From a virus, in the IMG/VR virus record IMGVR_UViG_3300048015_000252, positions 1-39,149 of that record: a DNA stretch of 39,149 nt. One strand, written 5' to 3'. The first letter of the stretch is position 1. Every line of letters starts with the position of its first letter. A program made the position numbers and the translations under genes. Shown piece after piece: positions 24,859 to 32,908 of this stretch. The notes beneath the pieces are model-generated. The model did no database searches. It worked only from the letters and a program-made list of their open reading frames with translations, and had not been told where the DNA came from.

Positions 24859-25416
24859 ATGAATCGCTTCCAAGCCGCTCGAGGCACCTGGCTCGCCGTG
24901 TCGCTGCTCGCGCTCTTCCTGTTCTCGCTCTCCGCATGCGGCATCTCCTGGTACATCGGCGCCAAGCCGATGCCCGTCTACGTGTACGTCGAGGAGGCGG
25001 GGCTGAGCCCGTCGCCGACATCGCGTCCTCCGTCGCCTCCCCCGCCCCCCGCGCCATGGGTTCGCATCGGCGGCGTGTACGACGCGGGATACCAGAATGG
25101 CAACGGCACCTTCTACCTGACCGCTGGCACGTCGACACCAGCGACCGTCACGGTGCCGGCAGGCAGCTACGTGACGATGCTTTCCGGGTCGGCTGGCTCG
25201 GGCGGCACGGGGACGATCACGATCACCCCGGCGGGACCGAGCATCACCGACGCGCAGATAAACCCGCCCATCACGCTGCAGGCCAACCAGTCCTTCACGC
25301 TCGGCAGGCCCGTGCTGCAGGGCAGCCCGAACGAGTTGGGCGCGGGGTCCACCATCGTCTTCTCGTCGGGCATCGCGAACTACACGGTCACGCTCTTCTA
25401 CTACGGGGGGAGCTGA
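24859..25416 (+). CDS. lipoprotein with proline linker, 185 aa
   Basis: ATG 24859 is preferred over in-frame ATG 24838. It gives a good lipoprotein signal with lipobox LSAC (Cys27) and has GAAGGA about ten bases upstream. After Cys27 come a short polar part, a Pro/Ser run near residues 55-67, and a beta-rich body with FYLTAGTSTPATVTVPAGSY and a 'tity......tlt' outline like a small virion domain. A lipoprotein made of fibre-like beta elements in the middle of the fibre genes is unusual. It may display a fibre-like domain on the host surface, for example to block adsorption; this is inference. Confidence 0.65.
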   Translation: MNRFQAARGTWLAVSLLALFLFSLSACGISWYIGAKPMPVYVYVEEAGLSPSPTSRPPSPPPPPAPWVRIGGVYDAGYQNGNGTFYLTAGTSTPATVTVPAGSYVTMLSGSAGSGGTGTITITPAGPSITDAQINPPITLQANQSFTLGRPVLQGSPNELGAGSTIVFSSGIANYTVTLFYYGGS

Positions 25417-25419
25417 GTC

Positions 25420-27321
25420 ATGACGAAGTCCAAACTACTTCTGCTCGCGCTCTGCCTGACCGTCTTCGCCATGCTTGCCTCAAGCACGGTGAGCGCGCAG
25501 AGCAACGGTTACGGCCCGGTGGGCGGCAGCGGTTCGGGCGGCTCCGTCACGTGGGCGGGCGATCTCGCGGGCTCCACGAGCACCTCCCAGACGGTCGTGA
25601 GCATCTCGGGGACGAGCCCCATCACGATCACCCCCGCGTCGCTCCAGTGGACCGCGGGGACCACGAGTCCGACGCTGACGCAGGCCACCTCGACGACCGG
25701 CAACGGCGTCAACCTCACCATCGCGTCTCAGGCCCCGCTCAACGCCGGCACCAACACTCCCGGCAACATCATCCTGAACACACCAGCTCCGAACAGTACT
25801 GGATCTCCAGGTGCTGTCCAAGTTCAGAGTGGTGGCTCGAACTATGTGCAGATGGGGCAAGAGTCAAACGGAAGCAGCTACGGAGCTATTTGGCTGAGTA
25901 ACCTTTCTGCATCTAGCTCGAACTACAGTCTCGCCTGCAACGGCTCAACAACCATTATCAATGCGCCGGGCAGCACTCTGCAATTTGCAGTGGCTAACGT
26001 TGCGGAAGCTAATCTAACGGCGAGCACGTGGGCCTGGATCTCTAGCATCGCGAATCCGACGTTCACCCAGTCAGCTCTGTCTTCTACATCCGCGGGATCT
26101 GGTGCTGCCGGCGTCACCATGACGCTCAGCGCGCAGGCGGGACAGGCTGCAACAGGTGCGAGCAACAACGGCGGCACGGGTGGAAACCTCGTGCTCAGCT
26201 CTGGGGCTGGAGGCACTAGCGGATCGGCTACGGCGGGCCTGAACGGGTCCATCGTCTTCCAGTCGGGCGGCTCGCAGTTCGGCAACGTCCAACCTCTCGT
26301 CGGCTCGGTGACCGCTTACGGCGCCCTGTACCTAGCTGGCACGGGTGGGATCACTCCGGGGACTGGCAACTACGCGATCATGTCGAACGGCGCCTCGGAG
26401 ACGAACGTCAACGCCGGCACGGGCGGCAGCGTGTACATCACGCAGTTGGGAAGCGCGCTGGCGCATTTCTCAGGCAACACGTTCTTCCTCGACTCGCAGG
26501 CGACGGTGCAGTGGGCGAAGACGCTGACTCCCGCGCTCAATCAGGCGGCCCAGACCACGGACACGGCGACGAACAGCACGACTATCTCCGCTCAATCGGC
26601 TTTTGCTACTGCGACCACAAACGTCACTGGTGGCTCACTCAATCTTGCAGCCGGAGCAGGCGCGGCCTCTAACGCTACTTTCACTTCAGGCTCGATCAAC
26701 CTCCAGGTGAACGCGCCGAACAGCGGTGGCACGGAGGCGTACGTCAACGTGCAGCGTGCAGGCAGCACTCTCGTGGCGATGGGGGCGCAGGTGGGGACCA
26801 CTTCGCAGGGCGCTATCTATTTCAACGGAGTTACTCCAAGTTCCACGAATTACGCAATCGCGTACTCAAGCACGTCGCTCACTCTCAATGGACCAGCCAA
26901 CGAAAACATTGGGTTCAGTCTTGGTGGTTCGACGTATGTTGCCTTGTCGAACGTCAACGAACAGCACCGTGTACCTGTAGGCGGGGTGAGCGGCACGAAT
27001 GCTTTCTCTTGGATGAGCACCTCCCAGGCCCTCACCTCGGGCGCCTCTAACGTCCTGGCGAACACTGTCTACAACTCGCCCCACATCAAGTTCACCGGGA
27101 CGCTTTCGGGAGCTGGCACCACGGTCACCTTCCCGGCGACCGACGGAGCGTGCTGGGACCTGGACTTCACGGCGGTCACCGGCTTGTCCAACGGCGTCAC
27201 GCTCATCGCCAACAGCCAAAACTGGGGCACCACCATCACGGCGACGGCGTCCACCCAGACGCCGCACGTCTGCTATTCGGCGGGCGTGGCGCGGCTCGTT
27301 GGGACGGCGATGACCCAGTGA
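25420..27321 (+). CDS. exported fibre-like protein with three internal repeats, 633 aa
   Basis: The first 27 residues are a Sec-type signal (KSKLLLLALCLTVFAMLASS, cut near VSAQ). Three units of about 150 residues follow, each with a 'T.....t.g.GvnltisaQ' opening (near residues 83, 213, 372) and a 'ygAiwl......ssnYsla.' element (near 153, 299, 462). They are rich in Ser, Thr, Asn and Gly, as in beta-helical appendages. The end (residues about 560-633) has a fibre-type cap: GTTVTFPATDGACWDLDFTA, GVTLIANSQNWGTTI. Patches at 25780-26080 and 26590-26990 are lower in G+C than the rest. Fibres are not normally exported, so this is either a secreted host-surface protein or a fibre with unusual assembly. 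Confidence 0.62.
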   Translation: MTKSKLLLLALCLTVFAMLASSTVSAQSNGYGPVGGSGSGGSVTWAGDLAGSTSTSQTVVSISGTSPITITPASLQWTAGTTSPTLTQATSTTGNGVNLTIASQAPLNAGTNTPGNIILNTPAPNSTGSPGAVQVQSGGSNYVQMGQESNGSSYGAIWLSNLSASSSNYSLACNGSTTIINAPGSTLQFAVANVAEANLTASTWAWISSIANPTFTQSALSSTSAGSGAAGVTMTLSAQAGQAATGASNNGGTGGNLVLSSGAGGTSGSATAGLNGSIVFQSGGSQFGNVQPLVGSVTAYGALYLAGTGGITPGTGNYAIMSNGASETNVNAGTGGSVYITQLGSALAHFSGNTFFLDSQATVQWAKTLTPALNQAAQTTDTATNSTTISAQSAFATATTNVTGGSLNLAAGAGAASNATFTSGSINLQVNAPNSGGTEAYVNVQRAGSTLVAMGAQVGTTSQGAIYFNGVTPSSTNYAIAYSSTSLTLNGPANENIGFSLGGSTYVALSNVNEQHRVPVGGVSGTNAFSWMSTSQALTSGASNVLANTVYNSPHIKFTGTLSGAGTTVTFPATDGACWDLDFTAVTGLSNGVTLIANSQNWGTTITATASTQTPHVCYSAGVARLVGTAMTQ

Positions 27322-27374
27322 AGGCGGCGCCCGCGAACGACGCGGTGCCGCTGCGGGACGCGATCTGATGGTCG

Positions 27375-27403
27375 TTCACGCAGCGCATGCGCGGTGCTAG
27401 CCT
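27375..27403 (+). promoter_or_regulatory. sigma70-type promoter with palindrome in the spacer
   Basis: TTCACG (27375-27380) and TAGCCT (27398-27403) are spaced by exactly 17 bases, and the following gene starts 20 bases after the -10. The spacer holds a perfect 10-bp palindrome GCGCATGCGC (27383-27392) where a repressor could bind. The interval 27322-27423 contains no gene. The -10 is weak against the E. coli consensus, so the call rests on spacing and position. Confidence 0.45.
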
Positions 27404-27423
27404 CGGCCCGGAGGTCACTTCCG

Positions 27424-27906
27424 ATGCGATTCCTGCTCGCGCTGTCGCTCTTCACGTTCGCCATGGTCGCTTGCATGGCGACGCTGCCACCCCCCGTCCC
27501 ACCGCTGCCACCCCCTGCGCCCACTGCCTCAGTGCTCGTTGTCGACGCCGGGGTGGCCGAGGCCACTGTCGAGGCATCCGCGCCCGTCGCGACCACCGCC
27601 CCCAGCGCAGCGGCGGCGCCCCCGGCCTACCACGTAGGGGACTACCGCCTCATGCTGCCGACGGGCCGCACCGTCGTCCCCACGATCGATGGAGGCTCCT
27701 ACGCGGTGGTCGATGGCAACGAGCGGCCGTGCGACTACGGCTGCACCGCGGCCTACGCGAGCGTCGGGCAGACCGTCTACCAGCGCTTCGGCAAGCCGCT
27801 GTCGGAGGTCTCGCCGGGCGACTACGCGGCCTACCTGCACGACTACGAGGCCTGCACCAAGAGCTGCAAGGTCGCCGACCACGTCTACTGGCCGGGGTCG
27901 CGGTGA
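27424..27906 (+). CDS. lipoprotein, 160 aa
   Basis: ATG 27424 gives a signal ending FAMVAC, with Cys17 as the lipid site; a longer start at 27394 would bury the signal. A Pro/Ala/Val-rich linker (residues 18-70) leads to a C-terminal domain with YHVGDYRLMLPTGRTVVPTI, DGNERPCDYGCTAAYASVGQ and EACTKSCKVADHVYWPGSR. Four Cys in the last 60 residues could form two disulfides. No family is recognised. It is first in a run of lipoprotein genes after a probable promoter and overlaps the next by GTGA. Confidence 0.65.
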   Translation: MRFLLALSLFTFAMVACMATLPPPVPPLPPPAPTASVLVVDAGVAEATVEASAPVATTAPSAAAAPPAYHVGDYRLMLPTGRTVVPTIDGGSYAVVDGNERPCDYGCTAAYASVGQTVYQRFGKPLSEVSPGDYAAYLHDYEACTKSCKVADHVYWPGSR

Positions 27907-28691
27907 GGGCGCCGCTCGCAGCCGCGCTGCTGGCGCTCGCGGCGTGCGCGCGCCCGACTGCGGCTCCATTGGAGCAGTCGCAGCCGGTGCCGACCGAGCG
28001 GGTCGAGTACGACGTGCAGCGAGGTGGCCCGACGATCCTGCAAACGGCGCAGTACCCGGACGGCGGCGGCGTCATCTACGTCGGGGACGTCGTGCCGTCC
28101 TCGACGAACTGGACCGTCGCGCAGACCGGCGAGACGACGTCGTGCCAGACGGGATGGAGCGACCGCGACCACGACGACCACACGCGCTGGGCGTTTCGGT
28201 ACCCATCGGGCAGTCCGTGCGTGAAGGCTTGCGAAGACGTCTCGGCGGCGCGGTGGGCAACGTGGCCTCGCGATGACGCTGGTGGGTACGTGGACACCAA
28301 GGGAGCCCTCATCACCGAGGGGATCGAGTGCTTCCAGCGCTGCGGGCTCGTGCCGGAGATCACACACGGGCCGGACTGGAAGCCGCCCACCGGCATCACC
28401 CTGGACGACGGCGGCGGCATCACGGTCAGCGGCACCGTCACCGCGGGAGACGGGAGCATCGTCATCACCTCGCAGCCGAAGGCCTGGGCGAACGCGAAGC
28501 CGGGCAACGTCGTCCTCTCGGTCCCGCTCAACGCGGACACGAAGGGCGCGCGCCACGCGGTTCTTCAGGCGCTGCCCGACGGCAACATGCGCGTGTGGGT
28601 CGGCAAGGCTCACATGGGCGACTACTCGCCCGAGCTGCTGCATGGGGCCCACATCGACGTGGGCGGCAAACTGCTCGAGGTCCTACCATGA
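27903..28691 (+). CDS. lipoprotein, 262 aa
   Basis: GTG 27903 overlaps the previous stop. The signal ends ALLALAAC (Cys15, LAAC lipobox). Residues 30-130 contain GGGVIYVGDVVPSSTNW and several Cys (TTSCQTGWSDRDHDDH, SPCVKACEDV). Residues 150-262 hold a strand-rich part with GITLDDGGGITVSGTVTAGD and a C-terminus LQALPDGNMRVWVGKAHMGD. The Asp/His-rich DRDHDDH patch could bind a divalent metal. Function unknown. The ATG of the next gene lies in its stop (ATGA). Confidence 0.65.
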   Translation: MRAPLAAALLALAACARPTAAPLEQSQPVPTERVEYDVQRGGPTILQTAQYPDGGGVIYVGDVVPSSTNWTVAQTGETTSCQTGWSDRDHDDHTRWAFRYPSGSPCVKACEDVSAARWATWPRDDAGGYVDTKGALITEGIECFQRCGLVPEITHGPDWKPPTGITLDDGGGITVSGTVTAGDGSIVITSQPKAWANAKPGNVVLSVPLNADTKGARHAVLQALPDGNMRVWVGKAHMGDYSPELLHGAHIDVGGKLLEVLP

Positions 28692-28981
28692 AGACCACCA
28701 TCGCCATCCTCACCGCCGCCGCGGTCCTTGCCGCGTGCGCATCGGGTCCGACAGCCGCGCGCCACGCGCAGCGGATGGGCGACTCGCTCGACGTCGACGC
28801 GAGCGCCCACGAGGGGGGCGCAGCCGCGCCGTGGCTGCCCACGCAGCCGAGCCCTCTGCCGGCTTGCGCGTCGGGCCAGGACACCTGCGCCAACCCCGAT
28901 CGCTCCGCCGGCGGATGCTGCGCCGCGGGTACCCTCTGCGGGGGAGCCGCAGGCACGTGTCCTGGAGCCTGCTGCCCATGA
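28688..28981 (+). CDS. Cys-rich lipoprotein, 97 aa
   Basis: A good lipoprotein signal (VLAAC, Cys17) precedes a polar linker and a Cys-rich end: CASGQDTCANPDRSAGGCC, GTLCGGAAGTCPGACCP. This spacing of CC and CxxG is typical of surface lipoproteins of Myxococcota and related deltaproteobacteria. It overlaps genes on both sides (ATGA). The mature part is about 80 residues and would be held on the envelope by disulfides. No function known. Confidence 0.65.
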   Translation: MKTTIAILTAAAVLAACASGPTAARHAQRMGDSLDVDASAHEGGAAAPWLPTQPSPLPACASGQDTCANPDRSAGGCCAAGTLCGGAAGTCPGACCP

Positions 28982-29292
28982 AGCCCATCGCCGTCGCCTT
29001 CGTCGCCGTCCTCGCCATCACGCTCGCCCCCGCGTGCGACTGGATCAACCGGGTCGACCCGACCATCAAGCCGCTGCCCGGCCACCTGTGCAGCGAGGTC
29101 GAGGTCGAGTGCTACGCGCCTGGCACACCCGACGGGACGGGCAAGCCAGACGGCTGCTGTTCGCAGGGACAGGTCTGCGGCGGAGCGTTCCCGACGGTCG
29201 GGTGCCCGGATCCGAACGAGTGCTGCGACGTCGGTAACGAGATCGGGGCGAGCCGACACACCCCGAAGCGGCGCCCGGACGTATCGCAGTAG
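28978..29292 (+). CDS. Cys-rich lipoprotein, 104 aa
   Basis: The signal ends TLAPAC (Cys20; a weaker box, since Pro stands at -2). The mature part contains LCSEVEVECYAPGTPDGTG, GCCSQGQVCGGAF and CPDPNECCDVG, again with CC and CxxG spacing. It starts inside the previous stop and resembles that protein in its second half, so the two may have arisen by duplication. Only 36 bases with GAGGAG (29313-29318) separate it from the next gene. Confidence 0.62.
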   Translation: MKPIAVAFVAVLAITLAPACDWINRVDPTIKPLPGHLCSEVEVECYAPGTPDGTGKPDGCCSQGQVCGGAFPTVGCPDPNECCDVGNEIGASRHTPKRRPDVSQ

Positions 29293-29328
29293 CTTTCGCT
29301 CCACACGCCTGCCGAGGAGAACGACACC

Positions 29329-30144
29329 ATGAGTAACCGCGAGCACCGCGGCAACGGCCGCGATCCGCTCATCGCCCCGTTGCCCCCCCAGCGGCCCATG
29401 ATGACAGACGTGCCTCGCAACCTCCCGCGGGCGTCGTGGGAGGAACTCGCGCGCGTTTACGCGAACGTTGTCGCCCAGGACCACCAGCACCTCAAGGCGA
29501 TCTACAAGGAGTTGGACGAGATCCGTCCTGCCATAAACACCATCCCTGCGCGACTTGAGCACATGGTCAAGGAGAGCGTGGCGGGCGCTCTGAACGACGC
29601 GCTCGAGCAGCACGCGGAGCAGTTGCGCGATGAGTTGAAGGCGCGTGTCGAGGGCATGCGCGACGAGCTTCCGAGCGTCGAGGACATGGAGGCTGGGGTG
29701 AAGCGCGCCGCCAGCGAGGCCTTCGACGACATGATCGAGAAAACCAATCCGGGTCTTCGGCTGACAACCCTCCCCGGCTTCCCGCCACCGCCCCCGGTGC
29801 CGGACCAGAAAAGCGACAGCGATCGGGTCCGCGAGGTCATCGCCGACGAGCATCTTGCGGCCGATGGGCGGACCCTGCGGCGGATCAGAAAATGGTTCTG
29901 GGGCGTGGCCGCGGGCGTGGCCGTCGCCGTCGTGATCAGCATCCTCGGCTTCATGTGGAAGTTGTCCGCCGAGGTCGCGAAGGCGCACGAGCAGGGCCTC
30001 CTCGAGGGCGTCAATCGTCAGCCACCACCCACTTCCGCACCAGCGACCTCGCCAGCGTTCATCGATCCCATCCCCGCCGCTCCGGTGCCCGCCACGGCGG
30101 CGCCAGCATCACCGCACAAGCCAGGGAGGTACCCGTCGCCATGA
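29329..30144 (+). CDS. coiled-coil protein with one membrane segment, 271 aa
   Basis: The RBS GAGGAG at 29313-29318 supports ATG 29329. Residues 35-145 are helical coiled coil (LARVYANVVAQDHQHLKAIY, HAEQLRDELKARVEGMRDEL). A Pro-rich hinge and a basic stretch precede one membrane helix near residues 188-210 (FWGVAAGVAVAVVISILGFM), followed by about 60 Pro/Ala-rich residues. The order (long N-terminal coil, late membrane helix) differs from an i-spanin, which is anchored at the N-terminus. The coil would sit in the cytoplasm and the tail outside. The stop overlaps the next gene. Function unknown. Confidence 0.62.
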   Translation: MSNREHRGNGRDPLIAPLPPQRPMMTDVPRNLPRASWEELARVYANVVAQDHQHLKAIYKELDEIRPAINTIPARLEHMVKESVAGALNDALEQHAEQLRDELKARVEGMRDELPSVEDMEAGVKRAASEAFDDMIEKTNPGLRLTTLPGFPPPPPVPDQKSDSDRVREVIADEHLAADGRTLRRIRKWFWGVAAGVAVAVVISILGFMWKLSAEVAKAHEQGLLEGVNRQPPPTSAPATSPAFIDPIPAAPVPATAAPASPHKPGRYPSP

Positions 30145-30431
30145 GTCTCGCCGATCGCTATTTCTTCGCCATGCTGGGAGCGGTCACTGTCGCTGTCGCG
30201 GCGCTGTCGTGCGGCGGCTCGCAGCTGGACAAGTGGACCGATGCGGACACCGCTGCGGCCGAGGCCCAGCGCAACGCATCCATCCAACTGGAGAGCGTGT
30301 GCGCGCGCGACGGTGGCCCCTGTCCCGGGGGGGCGGTGAGATCGATCGAGGGCTCGATGTGCCTCAACGCGAGCGCCATGCTGTACAGGCACGTGGCCGG
30401 GTACCCTGCAGACGCGGGATGTCGCCCATGA
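30141..30431 (+). CDS. short lipoprotein, 96 aa (o-spanin-sized)
   Basis: ATG 30141 lies in the previous stop. The signal ends VAALSCGGS, with Cys24 as the lipid site. The short mature part has several Cys (SVCARDGGPCPGGAV, GSMCLNASAM) and a helix EAQRNASIQLES. Size and place beside lysis-type genes would fit an outer-membrane spanin subunit, but o-spanins are usually Pro-rich and Cys-poor, so this is only a possibility. It overlaps the following gene by ATGA. Confidence 0.58.
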   Translation: MSLADRYFFAMLGAVTVAVAALSCGGSQLDKWTDADTAAAEAQRNASIQLESVCARDGGPCPGGAVRSIEGSMCLNASAMLYRHVAGYPADAGCRP

Positions 30432-30685
30432 CCTACGACGAGATTTGCTCGACGATGGCCGAGAAGGCGCCGGTGAAGTCGCCCGAGGAGTGGGACGACT
30501 TCTTCAGCCAGGGTATTGAGCTCCAGCAGTCCGAGGCGCTGCTGGTGAAGACGGCGATCTTCCAGCGCGACGATGGCCCCACCGTATGGGACAGCATGCT
30601 CGCGTTCCTCGGCGTCGCGGCCACCATCGCCGGCGACGCGACCGGCGTGGGATCGGCGTTCCAGTTCTTCAAGGCGCTGGCCTGA
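30428..30685 (+). CDS. small hypothetical protein, 85 aa
   Basis: ATG 30428 overlaps the previous stop. The first 55 residues are acidic and helical (MTYDEICSTMAEKAP, EEWDDFFSQGIELQQSEALL). The C-terminal 30 residues (LAFLGVAATIAGDATGVGSA) are a Gly/Ala-rich hydrophobic stretch that could dip into the membrane. A small acidic head with such a tail may act as a holin accessory or antiholin, but no family match supports that. 66 bases follow, with AAGGAG before the next ATG. Confidence 0.55.
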   Translation: MTYDEICSTMAEKAPVKSPEEWDDFFSQGIELQQSEALLVKTAIFQRDDGPTVWDSMLAFLGVAATIAGDATGVGSAFQFFKALA

Positions 30686-30751
30686 CCCAGTTGACCTCGG
30701 CTGCTGCGACAGCCACGATTGCCTGCGAAGCGTCATCAAGGAGAACCCATC

Positions 30752-31561
30752 ATGTCACCTCGTCGTAGTCTCACTTCCGTGTTCCTCGTCGTGGCGACGT
30801 TCGCCAGCCTTTGCGCCACCACCACCGCCTTCGCCCAGGGGACCACCACCCCGGTCGCGATCTCGCCTCTGCAGGACATCGTCGCCCTCGTGAGCTCCCA
30901 CGGATGGCTGCCCCTGTTCGGCTTCGCCCTGCTGTACGCACGCAAGCTCTGCGGGCCCGACAGTCGTTTCCCAATCAAGTTGCCCGCGCAGTGGCTGCCG
31001 TCGGTGTCCGCCTTCCTCGGCCTGGTGTACGGCGTGGTCTCCGCTCTGCAGAACGGCACACCCATCGGCTCGGCCATCCTCTCGTGCATCGTGCTGGCCG
31101 GCGGCAGCGGTTTCTTCGATGGCATCCTGACGGCGATCGTCAACCATGGCGCGGCACCGAAGTGGGCGCAGGCGGCCGTCTTCCTCATCGACGATCTGAG
31201 CGGAGGGAACACCAACGCGACCACGGCCGGCAAGATCGCCAAGGCCGTCGCCGTGAAGGCGAGCATGACCGCGCTCGTGCTGCTCGGCCTCGGTGGCCTG
31301 CTCGGCGGCACCGTCGCGACCCAGACCGGCTGCACTGCCCAGCAGGGGCAGACCGCCATCAACAGCGTGCCCGTGGACGCGGCCTTCGTGGCCTGCGTCG
31401 CCACGACGTACGCGAAGGAGCCTGCGGGAACGCCCATCCTGACCGTGCTCGAGGACGGCGTGGCAGCCTGCGGAGGCAGTCTCCTCAACGTCGTCAACGC
31501 GCTCGACCAGTCGGAGCCGCGCGCGGTGCATGCGAGCGTGGCGCACGGGAGCGCGAAGTGA
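30752..31561 (+). CDS. polytopic membrane protein, holin-like candidate, 269 aa
   Basis: The start ATG 30752 has AAGGAG at 30738-30743. A signal-like helix (LTSVFLVVATFASLCATTTA) is followed by hydrophobic segments near residues 43-62 (SSHGWLPLFGFALLYARKLC), 80-97, 102-127 and 165-190 (MTALVLLGLGGLLGGTVATQ). The C-terminal 80 residues are soluble and hold a few Cys (TGCTAQQGQTAINSVP). It lies before a papain-like protease and within 3 kb of two cell-wall enzymes, so a holin or export role is possible. It is larger than most holins and I do not name it. Confidence 0.58.
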   Translation: MSPRRSLTSVFLVVATFASLCATTTAFAQGTTTPVAISPLQDIVALVSSHGWLPLFGFALLYARKLCGPDSRFPIKLPAQWLPSVSAFLGLVYGVVSALQNGTPIGSAILSCIVLAGGSGFFDGILTAIVNHGAAPKWAQAAVFLIDDLSGGNTNATTAGKIAKAVAVKASMTALVLLGLGGLLGGTVATQTGCTAQQGQTAINSVPVDAAFVACVATTYAKEPAGTPILTVLEDGVAACGGSLLNVVNALDQSEPRAVHASVAHGSAK

Positions 31562-32496
31562 CCTTCCACACCGGACACATCGCCGATGCTCCCGCGGTCG
31601 TCGCCGCGCGCATGGGGCTGCACCTGCACCACGGCATCGGCGCCATGCGCGCCGCGGCGCAGTCGCTGCCCCTGAAGACGAGCAACCGGCAAAAGCTGCT
31701 GCCGTCGCTCGGCGGCCCGGGCATCCTCAACCAGAACGACACCGAGACGTGTGAGGCGCATGCCCACGCGGCCGCGATCACGCTGTACTACGCGGTCCTC
31801 GGCAAGCCGCTGCCCGAGCTACTGTCGCCCGTGGGCATCGCATACGGCATGTACACGATCGACCGCCCCCCGCCGGCGCCGGACGGCACTCTCGTGCCAC
31901 TCTTCGACGTCGGCTCGATGCCGTCGTCGGTGCTCTCGGCGCTCGGTCGCTGGGGCGGGTGTGGCGCGAGCGTGTGGGGCCAGTACCCCGCCAGCTCGGC
32001 CACCATGTACGTGCCTGGCACGACCGATGCGGAGCTCATCGAGCCCGCGCCCGAGAAGTTCAAGGCCGAGTCGCCCATCAGGGTCGACGGAGCCTTCTTC
32101 GTCCAGTCGAGCGGGCTGCAGCGCCGCATCGACATCATGTCCGCGCTCGCCGTGGGCCGCCCCGTGAGCATGGCCATCCCCGCATCGGGGGCGACCTTCC
32201 AGGCGTACCGCGGCGGCATCCTGCGCGCCGTCGACCTGACCGGCGACGTCGACCATGCGAATTACCTGCTGGACTACGAGTGGTCCGGGACCCAGGCCGA
32301 GCTCACCTCGTGGCTGCAGGGCGCGCCCGGCCTCGACAACAAGCTGTCCTTCTGGAACGGCAACAGCTGGGGCGAGGACGGCTTCGGGACGTCCGACGTG
32401 CCTGGCATCCGAGGAGGGCTCTGGCAGTGCGACGTCACCGCCCTGGACAGCTCGATCCAGGACGCGTGCGTGCTGGCGATCACGGGGACGACGTGA
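31558..32496 (+). CDS. papain-family (C1) cysteine protease, phage-encoded, 312 aa
   Basis: GTG 31558 overlaps the previous stop (GTGA). All four catalytic elements of papain are present in order: Gln59 in GILNQNDTETC, with Cys65 exactly six residues later as in papain (Gln19-Cys25); His233 in VDHANYLLDY; Asn269 in FWNGNSWGEDGFG, which matches the NSWG..WG..G motif. A pro-region of about 50 residues precedes the Cys. No signal peptide is visible, although the gene is flanked by lipoprotein and membrane genes. Substrate unknown: a host envelope protein, one of the neighbouring lipoproteins, or a tail protein. The stop overlaps the next GTG. I know of no standard tail or lysis role for this family in phages. 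Confidence 0.82.
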   Translation: MTFHTGHIADAPAVVAARMGLHLHHGIGAMRAAAQSLPLKTSNRQKLLPSLGGPGILNQNDTETCEAHAHAAAITLYYAVLGKPLPELLSPVGIAYGMYTIDRPPPAPDGTLVPLFDVGSMPSSVLSALGRWGGCGASVWGQYPASSATMYVPGTTDAELIEPAPEKFKAESPIRVDGAFFVQSSGLQRRIDIMSALAVGRPVSMAIPASGATFQAYRGGILRAVDLTGDVDHANYLLDYEWSGTQAELTSWLQGAPGLDNKLSFWNGNSWGEDGFGTSDVPGIRGGLWQCDVTALDSSIQDACVLAITGTT

Positions 32497-32798
32497 GAGC
32501 GGCCATTGCCATTACCGTGATCGCGCTGATGGCGTGCCAGACGCCCAGCGCGAGCAGCGTCTCTGACGGGTCGCTGCCCACGACGCAGCAGTGCAAGACG
32601 GCATGCGAAGCGCTCAAGGCGGCGACATGCTCCATCGGGGGCGAGTCGGACTGCCCGACCTTCCTGATGGGCTACAGCGTCGACCACGACCATCGCAACC
32701 CGACCACGGGCAAGGTCTTCAGTTGCGCCGACGTCACGTCGTCGACGGTGAAGACCGTGGCCGACGCCCAGCGCATGGGCTTCGTCTGCGCCCCGTAG
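32493..32798 (+). CDS. Cys-containing lipoprotein, 101 aa
   Basis: GTG 32493 overlaps the protease stop. The signal is short (AIAITVIALMAC, Cys15, LMAC). The mature part holds QCKTACEALKAATC, GGESDCPTFLMG and a C-terminal FVCAP, six or so Cys. Overlap with the protease gene makes a functional partnership plausible: it could be a substrate, an inhibitor or an anchor. The 110 bases after it have no gene but carry AGGAGG at 32898-32903. Confidence 0.65.
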   Translation: MRAAIAITVIALMACQTPSASSVSDGSLPTTQQCKTACEALKAATCSIGGESDCPTFLMGYSVDHDHRNPTTGKVFSCADVTSSTVKTVADAQRMGFVCAP

Positions 32799-32908
32799 TT
32801 GCGGGCGCGTTGCGCCTCATCCTGGCCGCCTGGTCGCCGTCGTGCTGGCGGCGGCCGCGGGGGTCTGGATGGAGGAAGGGGAGCCCGGACTCACCGTAGG
32901 AGGTCGAC

